From positions 3,100,001 through 3,164,000 of the forward strand of contig MARA01000001.1 of assembly GCA_001792895.1 (NCBI GenBank): a stretch of DNA of 64,000 nt. The letters are read 5' to 3'. This document shows positions 45,595 to 57,508 of this stretch, one piece after another. Every line of letters begins with the position of its first letter. Within the stretch, counting starts at the first letter, position 1. Under the pieces are notes generated by a model. That model was given only the letters and a program-made list of their open reading frames with translations, searched no databases and was not told the DNA's origin. Source of the stretch: Lentinus brumalis (lineage: Eukaryota > Basidiomycota > Agaricomycetes > Polyporales > Polyporaceae). The translations under genes and the position numbers were made by a program.

Positions 45595-47538
45595 GCATGC
45601 TTAGAAGCTGTTGCCCCACGATCCATGGAACGTATTGTTCTGTATCAGGTTGCAAGCCCCTAGCTATCATACCCTCCTCAAAATCCCTTGGTCTACCCGG
45701 AGTGACTTCCAAGATTCTCAATCTATCTTGCGATCAAGCCATTTTCGAACGGCTCAGCAATGATCTCGTTGACGAAGAGGCGTGTTTGAACTCGCACGAC
45801 ACTCTCGGAGCGACGTTGCAGCTGCAGTATAGTACTTCCAGGCTACCTTTTCCGCCCGCGGGCAACCGGCGGGCGTCTCGCTTGCCTCTTCGGGGAGCCT
45901 AACTGTATGCATGTCTGTCACTAGTATCAGCTCACCAGCTGTAGCATAATTATGATTCAAACCTTGTACGAGCATACATCATTCCAAACTGTTCAGCGCA
46001 TCCGAGTAAATGGGAGACAACAGGCATGTGTGTGCTTTGAAGGATATTTAAGTGCAACTCCTGCTCGACAGAACGCAGACCTAGTACTGCTTCGCCTTCA
46101 CCGTTCGGAGTACATTCCGAGACCATGCCAGCGGAAATGTGGCAGCCATTCGAGTATCATGTGGTCATGTACATATGGAGGTCATCGAGTGTTGGGTGGT
46201 TAAGCGCATTGGCAACTTGGCCGCTCACGGGCGTTATCATAACGTTGCCACGAGGCTATCGATCGGCCTGCGACCTCGCCACGATCAAGACCTTCAGGCC
46301 TTGATGTCAAGCTATGCAAGGGATCCGCGTGACGGTCACCTATAGCTATTTACCAGCCATGCAGAGACACACCACTACCACTCAGCGGAGTCATCGATGT
46401 CGCCATCGAACGGGCACATAGCAGCGCACAAAGCCGAGAGACGGCCCTGTCTCGCGAGACAAGACGAGCGACGATGACGGATGATATACCAAGGCGAGAG
46501 ATAGATGGATACAGCACGACACTGAGATCATGGGATCGCGACCACATATGAGAGGGAGAGAGAAAGAGAAAGAGAAAGGTAGAGAAAGAGAGCTTGGATG
46601 CGAGGATTGTAACGGCCACTGCAATTGTTCAGCTGCTCGGATGTGAATGTGAATGTGAACGTGAACGAGGAAAGAACAGCTCGACGCGACGACTACGAAT
46701 GATTGCAAGAACTGGAGAGGGCCGAATGCTGGACTCCGGACATCGAACGATGTTGACGGGACGTCCACGGTGGAAAAAAGGGGATGAATGCTCGACGTGC
46801 GGATGTTCAAGAAATCCCGGTATCGCCAAGCCGCCCTCCTCTCCTCCGTTCTCCGAACATGGGGAAACCCAGCCATGCCGGTGATTCAAGATCAAGATGA
46901 GCAAGATGGGACCGGATCCCAGCCAGGTCTGGGAGGAAGACGGAGAACGAAGGACGGAGGCCGTATATGCGGGGACGACTGGATGCGAAAACGCTGCCAT
47001 CAAAGAGAGGGCGCGGGCAGAGGGAGCGAACACCGCCAGGGGTATTCGACGAGCTGGGTGGGGGTATGCGGGGCGTGTGATGCGGTGGTTACGTTACAGC
47101 TACAGCTTGTGTTTTTCTTCTTGTCTGTCGTGACATACGCGCTGGTTACAAAGCGGCTTGAGTGGCGGAGCGGCGGAGTACAATGTGGATGAGGACGATG
47201 GCAGGGACGGGGACGTCTATAGAGATGGTGAGGACCAGGCGGTCGGGCGCACTGCGTGGGGATACCAGTCAGCAGGGCGGCGAAGATCACGACGCCGGAT
47301 ACATACCGTGATAGTAGCTAGTCTCTGCAGGAGAGACCGCGGTGAGGAACGAGGCGGGTTGGACAACTGCCTTTCAGGCAAAGTCCCCTCTATGGTGTGC
47401 ACAAAAGCCGGGATACACAGGCTTTGAGCGAGAAGCAACAAACTGCCGAGTCTATAAGGCGGCCGGAAGGAGGACGAGACACGTAGAAGTGGAGCAGCAT
47501 GCGGGCGTATATGTCCGAGGCCTAAACCCAAGAAGTGG
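45595..47538. other. 1.9 kb gene-poor region with purine-rich tract
   Basis: Contains a GA-rich run (GAGAGAAAGAGAAAGAGAAA, about 46554-46592) and short GTGAATGTGAACG repeats near 46640-46665. A minus-strand segment near 47260-47155 can be read as a hydrophobic stretch (LVLTISIDVPVPAIVLIHI), but I cannot connect it to sound exons. No gene is called. Confidence 0.4.
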
Positions 47539-49216
47539 TCATGTCGGCTTGTAATAGATAGTGGTAATATACTGGACGCCCCGCGTCAGTTGCTGGCTTC
47601 CGCGAATAAGTTGCATCGAGTCAGGAAGACATACCTTCTTCCTGTATCTTGTCGTATTCGCAACGGCAAGAACCCCGTTGCGTATCGCGCTCGTGCTGAG
47701 GTGGTGTAGGACAACGTGTGACGGTACCGGCAACACGCTCGCATCGTCCGACATACCGGGCCCTTCCAGTGGCCTGCCCGTGACTGCAGGCGGGGTTGGG
47801 GGCCCAGCAGGTTGCTGCTGCACGATCATCTGGGTCACGTCCGTACCCGATGCCGTCACGACAGGGAGGTGCAATGGCGCAGGCGGGGCAGCAGTCCCAC
47901 TCGGACCCGCACCGTCTTCACTAGTCCCGCCTTCCGCAGAAGTCATACCAAGACCCTTTGCACGTTCGCGCTCCCGCCGTTGCCGCTCCTTGTCCCGACC
48001 TGAGCGACGCTTGTCGCGTTCACTGTTCGTGGGGCCGCCCACCGGACCAGCCATCGCTGGCGGACGAACATTGAGGATGAGTTTGTCAAGATGGCGAGGA
48101 AGAGCGGGAGCAGGCGGAATGTTGGGCGTCGGGATCCCGCTTGCTGAGGACGTCGGAGAATCCGCGCTAGCCAGGTAAGCCTCCTCCTCAGCCGCAGCTG
48201 CGATGAGCTCCGGAGGGATCTCTGTTGTCCATTGCGCATCCTTTGCATTGCTTCCCGAACCACCCACAGCTGTGGAGTCTGACCAAAAAGAGTTGAAGTG
48301 GTTGGGGTGTGTGTGATGCGGGCTCGCCAAGGGTGTCGCGAGCGTACTTTGCTGCGGGGAGACTGAAGTTGACGGCGCAAGCACAGCGACGTAGTTGGCG
48401 AGGGATCCATCGATATCATCGACTGCCTTGGGATAGTCGTTGGACAGCTTGATCTGGTCGTCGACTAGAAACTTCAAATGGTGCGTTCCTGGAAGGAGAG
48501 GCACGACTGTCCAGAAGGTCTTCGTCTGAGGACTAGGAAAATGCATTCGGTGGAAGTAGCAGATGACATCATGGATCGCACTCACTCGAAGTCCATGGGC
48601 TGCCTTCCCTGCCAATGATCGTGCCCAGCGCGCAACAGCAGAACCTTGTTTGCCTCTCCCCGCCAGACCACCTTGTATTGGACGGGCTCCGGCTTGTGGG
48701 CATCCTCCTCAGCCTTGTGAAGGGCTACGGGAATGGTGGAGTGTACGACTTCGGGGACAAAGTCACCCTTCAGGGGCACGTCCGTCCTGGGCGGGGAATC
48801 TTGGACTACGGACTGGAAGGAGCGGGTGGAGGCCAACGCGCTGAGTGAGGACTTGTAGCGCGAGCGGCCATCTGCCATGCGGTCGATGCGTGCGGCAGAG
48901 GGCAGATTGTTCTGGGGACGGAACGTCTGCGGGGCGGGGTTGGCGGAGGTGGGGATGGGGATCGGCGAGGACGCGCGGGGGCGCCGATGCCCCGGATGGG
49001 GGGAGACCGAGGCCGGGGACGAGGAGGCGGGGTGAGAGTGAGGGACGCCAGATCGGGCAACTCGAGGGACTTCTTCTTGTAGCGCAGGGAACGATGGACC
49101 CTGTGGGAAGTCGAGGAGGGGTTTGGGCTGCCGCCGCGGACGGGGGAGTGGGCGTAGCGGGAGGGCGAGTCGAGGCGGGAGTTGGGCGATTGCGGGTTGG
49201 AGGATGTGTTGCCCAT
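47539..49216 (-). CDS. SNF1/AMPK complex beta subunit (Sip2/Gal83 type), one apparent frameshift
   Basis: Scaffold and localiser of the SNF1 glucose-sensing kinase. ATG 49216 gives MGNTSSNPQS, an N-myristoylation site as in Sip2/Gal83. The N-terminal region is Ser/Pro-rich (SLRYKKKSLELPDLASLTL). The glycogen-binding module (CBM48) reads VQYKVVWRGEANKVLLLRA, GHDHWQGRQPMDFE | TKTFWTVVPLLPGTHHLKF, LVDDQIKLSNDYPKAVDD, SLANYVAVLAP. The C-terminal ASC domain, which binds the alpha and gamma subunits, reads LPRHLDKLILNV .. LPVPSHVVLHHLSTSAIR, NGVLAVANTTRYRKK | YITTIYYKPT. Two introns. Between residues ~55 and ~90 the frame shifts: one C added to the C6 run (48998-49003) or C5 run (48977-48981) joins LASLTLTP to NPAPQTFRPQNNLPSAARI. 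Confidence 0.85.
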
Positions 49217-49850
49217 GCTAGCGAACGCCGGGCGGGGGCTATGAGAGAGGAGCCAGAAAGAAGAGAATCGGTGCGATCTGCGACGGGGTGGGCTTAGACA
49301 AGAGCCCTGGCGCAGGAAGGGGCGGTCGGCAGGCGCACCAAAGGACTCTATACGTCGTTCGCGATCTCGCTGTGTCACAGGAGTTGCCCTGGGTCAGCGA
49401 TGCGACGGAGACAGCTCAGGACGTGCTCACTGCTGCCTGTGCTGCCCGGCGACCTGCTCCTCTTGTGCGATCGACGCAGGCTGTTTCTCCGCGAAGACGG
49501 GAGGAAAGACGGCGAGAAAGAGGCCTAACCGAGCACGGACAATCCTCGAGGATGCGTACAAACGCCGACAGATGTTCGCAGACTAGAGACAAGTCGCAGT
49601 CAGCGCGTCGCTCGACTCTCAGTCCGTCTCCGCCGCAATCAGCTGCATCCATCCCGTGGAAAAATCGATCTCCCGCCAATCGGAGTTCAATCCCGGACCC
49701 CCGATTGGGCGCCGCGCACGTAATTCATTACCCAAAGTTACTTACCGCACTTGCACCGAACCAATTCGTGGCGACGTGCCTCTCTTATTAGTCTTCATCA
49801 CGGCAGCGCGCACGACATTCAGGCTCCTTGGCAAGGTCAGACAGAGCAGC
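49217..49850. other. Divergent promoter region, SNF1-beta / NTA1
   Basis: About 630 bases between two divergent genes. The ORFs present are shadow-like. No distinct regulatory motif was singled out. Confidence 0.4.
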
Positions 49851-51923
49851 ATGCGCATAGCGGTGGTTCAGTTCGCTCCCAAGGTGCGTTCGACCCCTCG
49901 ACGTTGATCGTTTACCACAACTCCTCTACCAGATCGGTCGCGTACAAGAGAACATACTCACAGCGCAAAAGCTATGCGAGCGGTTCGTTCTCTAGCATGG
50001 CATTAGCAACAACACCGCCGACGCGAGAGACGATGCCCTTGCAGGCTCCAGCCGGACTCGGTGGACCTCGTCTGTCTGCCAGAGATGATCTTCACAGGTG
50101 TGAGCAGTCTCCATTCTTTCCTGGAGGTGTGCACTTTGTGCACAGCAGCGTTGGTCATGCAGCCCGATTCCGGCGGTCTAGTGATACGCAGACTGTATCA
50201 CTTGACCGTTTCGAGCGGAGGACATATGAACCGTGGTCCCCTCACATTGAGTGAGCATCGAGATATCAAAGACTCAGACATCGGCAGCGAGAGCCAACCG
50301 AACATGTCGCTGTAAGAGCAGCTGGATCTTCCAGTGTAGATTCGTGACTTACTCGCCGTTCAGTGCGAGAAGGCTGCGATGCAGTGGTAATCTCCAGAGT
50401 TGTAATAAACCACGCGGGAGACGTCACCCTCGGGCGCACTTGTGTTTTGGCGGCGTAGGGGTAGTACTGGTTCGAGGGCGGTTATTCTGGCCAGTACTTA
50501 CGCAAGGACGGGTCGAAGCTTCGGTTGCGGCCGATCCCAAGGAATTGAGAAGAGTCGGTGTTGGGACTTCGGAGTCGCAGTGATTCGATTCTGACCATGT
50601 AGGTCGGCGAAGTCGGACTGGTCAATGGACGGAGAATCGCCGTTTTATACTCCTCATCGGTGCCGAGAGACATTGATGTGCGACCTAGTCTGCGACTTGG
50701 AACCACGCGAAAATGCCACTTCCCACCTTGAAAGAGTTTAGCATCTGCATAAACTTACCCAAGACCTGTTACACTCGTGTTCAGGAATAACGAATGCACA
50801 GAGACTACAGACGGCGTTCCTGATATGCCGGCGCATGCGGCAACTCAAGATCTACACAAGCTGACACGCCTCTTCAGGATATGTCTTCCCTGATGCAACG
50901 TCGATATCGCCGTTCCTCGAGGAACCTCGCACCGGCCCGACCTCGCGGTTCTGCGCCTCGCTCGCCGCGCGGCTGCGCTGCTACGTTGTCGCAGGCTATC
51001 CGGAGCGGCTGTCCCGGACGAGACGGTGCAGCAGCACAGGGTCACGGTGCAGATCCAGTCCGACGACGAAAGCGGCAGCACGAAGGAGGTCGCCAAGGTC
51101 GGCGCGAACGCCGCCGCGCTCTACGGCCCGGATGGCGAATTCGTCGGCTCCTACCGCAAGACGAACCTGTACACAACAGACATGACCTGGGCGCGCGCAG
51201 GTCCGTACAGCTTATTCATGTTCCGTTCCCTGCAGTAAAAAGGCTGATCCTTGTTTCGCGATTTGTTTCGTCTGCGTCATGTGTCGCGTTCTGGACGTTT
51301 CGCATCTTGTCTCGCCTGTGCAAAATGCTTGCCCTGGCAGGCACGGGATTCGTGACCTTCCACCTGCCGCCCCCGCTCAACGTCGTCTCGCTTGGGATCT
51401 GCATGGACCTGAACGTGCAGCCCCGGCGGTGTGGGATCTCACGCTCGGGCCCTACGAGATCGCGGAGTACTGCATCGCGCAGAAGACGAATCTGCTCGTG
51501 CTCCTCAACGCGTGGCTCGACTCGGGTTCAAGCCCGGACGACGACACCGACTGGCAGACGATCAATTACTGGGCCACGCGGCTGCGACCACTGTGGGCTC
51601 AGGTCGTGAAGGAAGACGCCGTCGCGGCCGAAGCTGACGGACACGGACACGCGGGCGATCAAGAGGAGGGGCGCAGGCCTGGTGAGGAGCTCGTGGTGGT
51701 CGTCTGCAACCGCTGTGGCGAGGAGAACGGTATGAGCTTACCCATCTTGGAGGTCGAGGGGAGCGCTAGGGGCTGACTGAGGTCATCGCACGCAGGCATC
51801 ACGTTCGCAGGGTCGTCTTCTCTCTTCAGCCTCACGCGGGGCGCTGGGAGGCCGAAGCTTGTGCACTGCATGGGGCGGCGGGAGGAAGGCCTTGAGGTGT
51901 GGACGTATCCGCACACTCAATAG
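49851..51923 (+). CDS. NTA1: Protein N-terminal amidase (N-degron pathway), two apparent frameshifts
   Basis: Nitrilase-fold enzyme that deamidates N-terminal Asn and Gln, feeding proteins into the Arg/N-degron pathway. ATG 49851: MRIAVVQFAPK | IGRVQENILTAQKLCER | SVDLVCLPEMIFTG (catalytic Glu in LPEM) | YVFPDATSISPFLEEPRTG .. RCYVVAGYPERL. Then VGANAAALYGPDGEFVGSY, RKTNLYTTDMTWARAG (catalytic Lys), VVSLGICMDLN (catalytic Cys), PYEIAEYCIAQKTNLLVLL, NAWLDSG, and a last exon ITFAGSSSLFSLTRGAGRP .. VWTYPHTQ ending TAG 51921-51923. The frame breaks twice. One C added to CCC at 51013-51015 joins GYPERLS to PDETVQQHRV; one C added to CCCC at 51421-51424 joins DLNVQP to PAVWDLTLGP. All catalytic residues survive, so sequencing error is likelier than decay. 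Confidence 0.85.
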
Positions 51924-54448
51924 AGCCAGGCCAGCCGGAGTGGCACTCAGTGGGACTGTTACAGCACCGCGACGTCTGAGGAGTTGGTGGATGTCGTGAA
52001 GATTCACCGCGGAAGGGGAGGTGCCGGCAGCCACCTGTACTGTACGCAAGGCGGAAGATAGACGGATAAGCATCGAATGCCATACCCGGTTGCTCGTGTC
52101 TCGACTTACAAGGTTGTGCAGACTCCCGGATGCTCTACGCTCTTAGAGAGGTGCCTGGAACTCTACCCTTCCAGTCTCATTGCAAACAAGCAACCCTTTT
52201 TGGGTAAGCAAGGTGAACGAACTTCCATCCGTTCCAGTGGACAGAGGGCTAGGCCTGGACAATCTGCTCTTGTTGGCACCACCGCCCTCGCTGCCTGATA
52301 TCATCGACTTCCACTGTCGCAGTGATGTACAAGGCTGTCGCGGCCTGTCGCCACCGTGCCATTTTTACTCTGTCCGCGCCGCACTTCTTCAGAGCCGTGC
52401 GGCGAACCTTGTTTGAGACGGCCATCGCTATGCTAAACCTGGCTGCGCTTCCATGTTCTTTCCACACGCTCGTCCAATGGCATTGCATCCGTCCCACGCT
52501 ACCACTGGCAGATGGCCTTCGAATTCGGTGCTCCTCCGCGTACTCTACTTGCTGATATTGCCCCTCCGAGTCGGAGCCTCGAGTGCTTGACATCGCAATC
52601 GTCACCGGCGCATCACTCATGATCTTGAACTTCGAGCCGTTTGCGGGAGTCGTCGGGGATTTCGATCACCGTCCTACGGCTACTGAACGTGAGCATGAAC
52701 GCCAGGCACACCGGGATCCGCAACTCCCCTTGTTCTTGCGCGAATAGATGAGCCACGAAGGGTAGTCGAATGGTATGCTGGCGTACATAGCAGGCTGGGA
52801 AAGGAAGACCGGAGGTATCGTAAGCCTGAGGATTCGCAGAAGCACTGGCACGTTTGAGGTGACCGGGGGGCTTGCCTGCCTCACTCCCAAACCAGTGCTG
52901 CACCGACCAGTGACCCGTCAGTAGAAGGCTGTTGGGACCTTGTCTGGGCCTGGCCAAGGGAGCGTCTTGCAGCCGTAGCGGTGAGGAGAGAGAACATATG
53001 CCTGCATGTTGCATAGGCTGCCAAGCTTCAGCTTGTGTGGAAAGTATCGGTGAGAGACTGCTCCGCTGATCGGTGCGAACCTCGACATCCCTCCGATGCT
53101 ACTCGGCTAGCCTTCCTGCTTCCGCATCCTACCTTCGAACTGACGTGCAGCGATGGGCTTCGGTGCTACGGTGAGCTCAAGATAAGGCTAGGGTCGGACG
53201 CTATACCAGAGCCACGAGGCCGCTGCGGGTGGTCTGCGACGTCATATTCCATAGCGTGAAGGTTTCCCGCCGACGGAGGTATGTACTAGTACGTTGGCGC
53301 ACCGCCTTTCAGACGGCATATGCATCTGATGTCCATGTCGGCTCACGGTGACAAGCTGAGGTCTCTGCCTTCAAGTCGAGGCGTGGTAGCATTTCGTGGC
53401 ACACTGAACATCAGGCGGCTGATGGACATTTTGAATGGGAGGCAGCACTATTGCGATATAGAGCGGCCGGCAGAAGTCTACTGACCTAATTTGGTCGCGG
53501 AGGCTCGGGTACCTGCTCGGACACTGTCAGGGGCTGTTGCGCAATATCGGCGTGCGGGTGGAGGCGAATTACACCGGAGTCAGTAGGCAAGCGAGAGTAG
53601 CCTTGTTTGGAAGGTTGATCCTGCTGACCCGGCGTTGAGTAGCGCATGATGATGAGGTCCTCGCCCCATGGAGATGGGCAATTTGGAAACGCATTTGTTG
53701 AAGCTCAGGCAAAGGCAACGTGGCTTTGCACTTTTCTCCCCTAGGCAGACGTTTACTTATAGAGCTTTGCAGAGTCGTTCTTGCATGCCCGACGAAGCCT
53801 GACCAAGCCCGATGAAAACTGTGCCCGTAGCGCCTGTGTTCGTTCATCCGGACGAGATGACTGGCGGAGAGCACGGGGGCCGCCGGAAGGGTTAATTGGC
53901 GCGGAACGGCGCGAAGAGCGGCCGACCTCGCACCTGTGCATGCAACACAAGCGTACCTACACCGGCGGCGCTGGGGCGAGGCTGACAGATGATAGATGGG
54001 TTGAAGACGATGCAGGAGGACGTCGGATACGAGAGCACGCTGTGATGAGCTCGCAGACGCGGCGGTGTCGTTGCGGGGTGTTGGCATGGAAAGATGCGAC
54101 GAAGAAGCTGGCTGGCCGGGGTTTCGGGGTCCTGGATGAGTGGGAGGAAGGTTTGGGCGTCTGAGGGACCGAAACAAGTCAATCAACGCCACGCCGCCCA
54201 GAACGGCCGCTATCCCATCCTCTCCATTTCCGCAACTCAACGCCCCGCATCCTTTCCATCGCCTGAGTTCGTCGGGTCTGGCCAGCGCTGTAGATTCACG
54301 TTTTTGTGTAGAGTAGGAATGCACATACGCGGTGTGACGCAGCCTCGGGAGCACCAGCGCGAGAGTGATCGAAAACGGGACGCGGTGCGTTCAGAGAGGA
54401 AATGTGGGATCGGACCAAACAGCTGGCCGCTTCCCCTGGCCCACCACC
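51924..54448. other. 2.5 kb gene-poor region
   Basis: ORFs overlap on both strands, the longest being minus 53569-54354 and minus 52613-53014, but none shows conserved motifs, sensible exon joins or a signal peptide. Composition is mixed, with no tandem repeats noticed. It could hold a species-specific gene or an old mobile element beyond recognition by eye. Confidence 0.4.
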
Positions 54449-54456
54449 TATATAAT
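54449..54456 (+). promoter_or_regulatory. TATA box of the FYR-domain gene
   Basis: TATATAAT in CCACCTATATAATCCAGG, 80-87 bases before the ATG at 54536, followed by a strongly CT-rich leader. A clear core promoter by position and sequence. Confidence 0.5.
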
Positions 54457-54535
54457 CCAGGACCCCAGCCTGCGCCTGTTCCCTTTCCCCTCCCATCACC
54501 TCTGTCCCCGCGTCCGCCCCCTCCCCTTCCCCGTC

Positions 54536-57508
54536 ATGAGCCATACTCCGCGGACACCGATGGGTCCACCGCAGGACGTCGTCATGGGTCCCCCTCCGCT
54601 TCCCCCGCAGGCGGGCCAGCCAGCAACGCAGAAGCCGCCGAAAGAGCCTGACATCACTGCAAAGTACAGCAGGCTCAAGCGCAAATATTTCGAACTTGAG
54701 GAGGTCAGTCGTCGCGTTCCTTCGTGTTCGCGTGCGGCATACTCAACTCATTCGTCACATCGGCGCGATCTCCAACATGGGCACTCGAACGTGTTGCAAA
54801 CATGCGTATGACTTGGCAACATCCTGCAGAAACACAAAGAGGCCATGCTGCAACTGCGGAGCTCTGGTGAGCGGAACGTGAAGTGGAGAGCAGAAAAAGC
54901 GTACGTCGCGCATCTTCGTGACCCGACAGCCATAGCCCCGTTCCCGGCAAGAAGGGAGTCTTGCGACCTCTTGCTACCTCGCGAAGCTCCCCGCGAAGAG
55001 AATCTGAGCAAAGGCACCCGCTGGTCGCCGCGTCGTGCAGGCTGCATATGCAGGTATCTGCAGCACCAATGGCGGTCGTTATCAGGGGCTTTGCTGCTTC
55101 CGTGGTACTTAGACAGTCTGAAGCATTTGCTGCCCCATAAGCGGATTGTGTTCGCCGCTCACCGGGACGTTCACTTTTCTGGGGATCGCATCCGTGCGAG
55201 GGAGATGTTCTGTTGCTGATACTATGTGCAGACTTCTGCTAGACCGTATCACGGAACTCGAACTCAATCCGGTAAACAATCCTGGGGCGCCAATACCACC
55301 AGTACCATTCACCGCATTCCCTCGCTGCCTCCTGAACGACCGCAACCAGCAGAAGTTCGTGTCCAACCTCCGACAAGCCATCGACGAACTCGAGCGTGAA
55401 GACCCAGACATCGATCCTCACCTCCTATCACGTCACATCGGGCCTGCAGCGCGGAAAAGGCAAGAGGCGGAGTTGAGGGAGAGGCAAGAGGAAGAGGCAC
55501 GGGAGGCAGCCAAGCGTCCCACGACGCGCAAACCCAGGGGGACACCCGCAAAGGGCAAGGACATCGGCGCCCCTTTGACGTACGCCCCCGCCCCCGTGCA
55601 CGGTGCACCTCCCCGGGACCGGGAGGACCAGGTGCGCTCCCGTCTCCACCTGTCCTCGTGTCAAGCGGTGGTACGAGGCTGCGTCTCAAACCGCCTGCGC
55701 CTCCCGGAAGCGAGGGTGCGCCAGGCCACGCGCACCACCGTTCGGAGTCGTTATCGCCTGTCTTGTCTCCGCAAGAGGAGTATATGCACGCTGAAGGAAT
55801 GTCTCCCTCGTACCAACATGGAGGACCCCCTGCTCAGTCTCAGATGCAGATGACGCTCCGTACGTCGTCCGCAAGTTCTAGACCTTCAGAGATCCAGCGA
55901 CACACCAAGCCGAAACGCTTAAAGGCGCATACCGTGACCACGAAGAGTTTTAGCATTCCGACCGTGCCCCGTGACCGGAAGGGCAAGCCCATCCTTCCTC
56001 TCAACGTAGGCATCATGACCGTGATCAACTTAGGAGAAGTGTGCATGAGGGAGCATTTTCACACGGAGAGGTACATATTTCCGGTGGGTTATGAAGTAAC
56101 GCGGTGTGTTCTGCTTCCTATACTCGCTTTGATATGTCAGTATATTCACGATGCCCGTTCAGGCGCTACTCCTCTACGGTCAACCCTGACACAGAGGTGG
56201 TATACTACTGCAAGATTCTCGATGGCGGAGACGGCCCCAAGTTCCAGATCACAGCTGCCGATATTCCCGATAAGCCCATTGTCGCCGGCACCGCGACGGG
56301 TGCGTGGTCCGTAGTTGTTCGCGCTGCAAACCACATACGTAACCGCGCGCACTCCAACTCGGTTTCCGGCCCCGATTTCTTCGGCCTCGGGCAGAATACG
56401 ATCAAGCACCTCATCCAGGAGCTCCCGCATGCGAACCAACTGAAGAACTACGTGTGGCAACACTTCGTCGAAGGAGGGTGAGCGTCTTTCGTGTTTTCTC
56501 TCTGCGGCGCCATTGTCCCCTCTCCTCTCCCCTCCCCGTCCTGTCGTAAATACTCGTCTGTTCCCTATCCTCGCTGTTGATGTGTTGAGGCGCACTCGGA
56601 TTCAGGCGGGCAGGCGCCGCGGAGCCAGCGGAAGGAGAAGCACTTCACTCATCTTCTCCATCTCCTTCTCCCACAGGCCGCTTGGCGGGCGACATGCTGC
56701 AGTGATTCCTGCTCTGCCAGACGAGCACGAACCGTCGTCTCCTGGTGCAAACGAGAACGGGTACTATGAAGGCGAGACAGGGGCGATCCCGACTCCTGCT
56801 CCTACTCCTACTCCTGCTCCTGCTTCTGCGCCTATTTCTGCGCCTCTCCCAGCACCTACACCTGGACCGGCGCAAGCTCCGCTCGGACGGCATGGGGAAC
56901 TGCAGATCATCCATGTGGAGAAGGAGGACCCATCGCTCCGTCCTCGCAATGCTCCTACTCCGCAAGTCAGCGTCCCGATGAACACGATCATCACGTTCCA
57001 CCAGGAGTTTCCTAATGCCCCGCCTGAGCCGAGCCACAGAGGCCGACGGAGTTCGCGTGCCATCCATGCAGGAGTCGGTTTCGAGGAGTATACCCCACCC
57101 AGCGCGATGCGCGTCGATTCGCCCGTTCACGCTCGTACTGCCTCGCGCTCGCCGGTCCTTCACCGCGAACGTTCGGAACGGGCTGACAGGGAGCACGATC
57201 ACTTCTCCCCGCCTCATGCTCTTCCGCCGCATACAGTCCCCCACCCCCGTGCGCATGGTGCGTTGCCGTCTCCGCACCACCGGTCGCCTTATGACTCGCA
57301 TTCAGTAGTCCCAAATGGCGCGGAGCCCGTGGCGTACCGTGCTGGGACGCCGCCCCCACCTGTCCCGGCTACGTTCGCGAGCATCATGAATGCCTATCCG
57401 GCGCCGCCAATGACATCTCCGCCTGCGAACGAAGGTGCCGGACCGGACTACACGTACGCGAACGGCAGCTCGCGACGCAATGGACATCCGCCGCCAGGCG
57501 ACCGATAA
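54536..57508 (+). CDS. Nuclear protein: coiled-coil (INO80F/TFPT-like) plus FYRN and FYRC domains, one apparent frameshift
   Basis: ATG 54536. The N-terminus holds a coiled coil, ITAKYSRLKRKYFELEE | KHKEAMLQLRSSGERNVK, LLLDRITELELNPV, like small subunits of chromatin remodellers. Next are SNLRQAIDELEREDPDID and a charged helix (RKRQEAELRERQEEEAREA). FYRN reads LPLNVGIMTVINLGEVCMR, EHFHTERYIFPVGYEVTR; FYRC reads YSSTVNPDTEVVYYCKILD, GGDGPKFQITAADIPDKPI, AWSVVVRAANHIRNRAH, GPDFFGLGQNTIKHLIQEL. FYR domains occur in TBRG1 and MLL/trithorax proteins. The tail is Pro/Ala/Ser-rich with a PTPAPTPTPAPA repeat and ends GHPPPGDR at 57508. One intron (54901-55228) is long. One C added to CCCC at 55611-55614 joins PVHGAPP to GPGGPGALPSPPVLV. 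Probable transcription/chromatin role. Confidence 0.78.

Noticed and set aside
46391..46876. 161-residue minus-strand ORF
   Set aside because: It is read from the GA-rich tract and short GTGAAT repeats, giving low-complexity SLSLPFSFSFSLP text; not a plausible protein.
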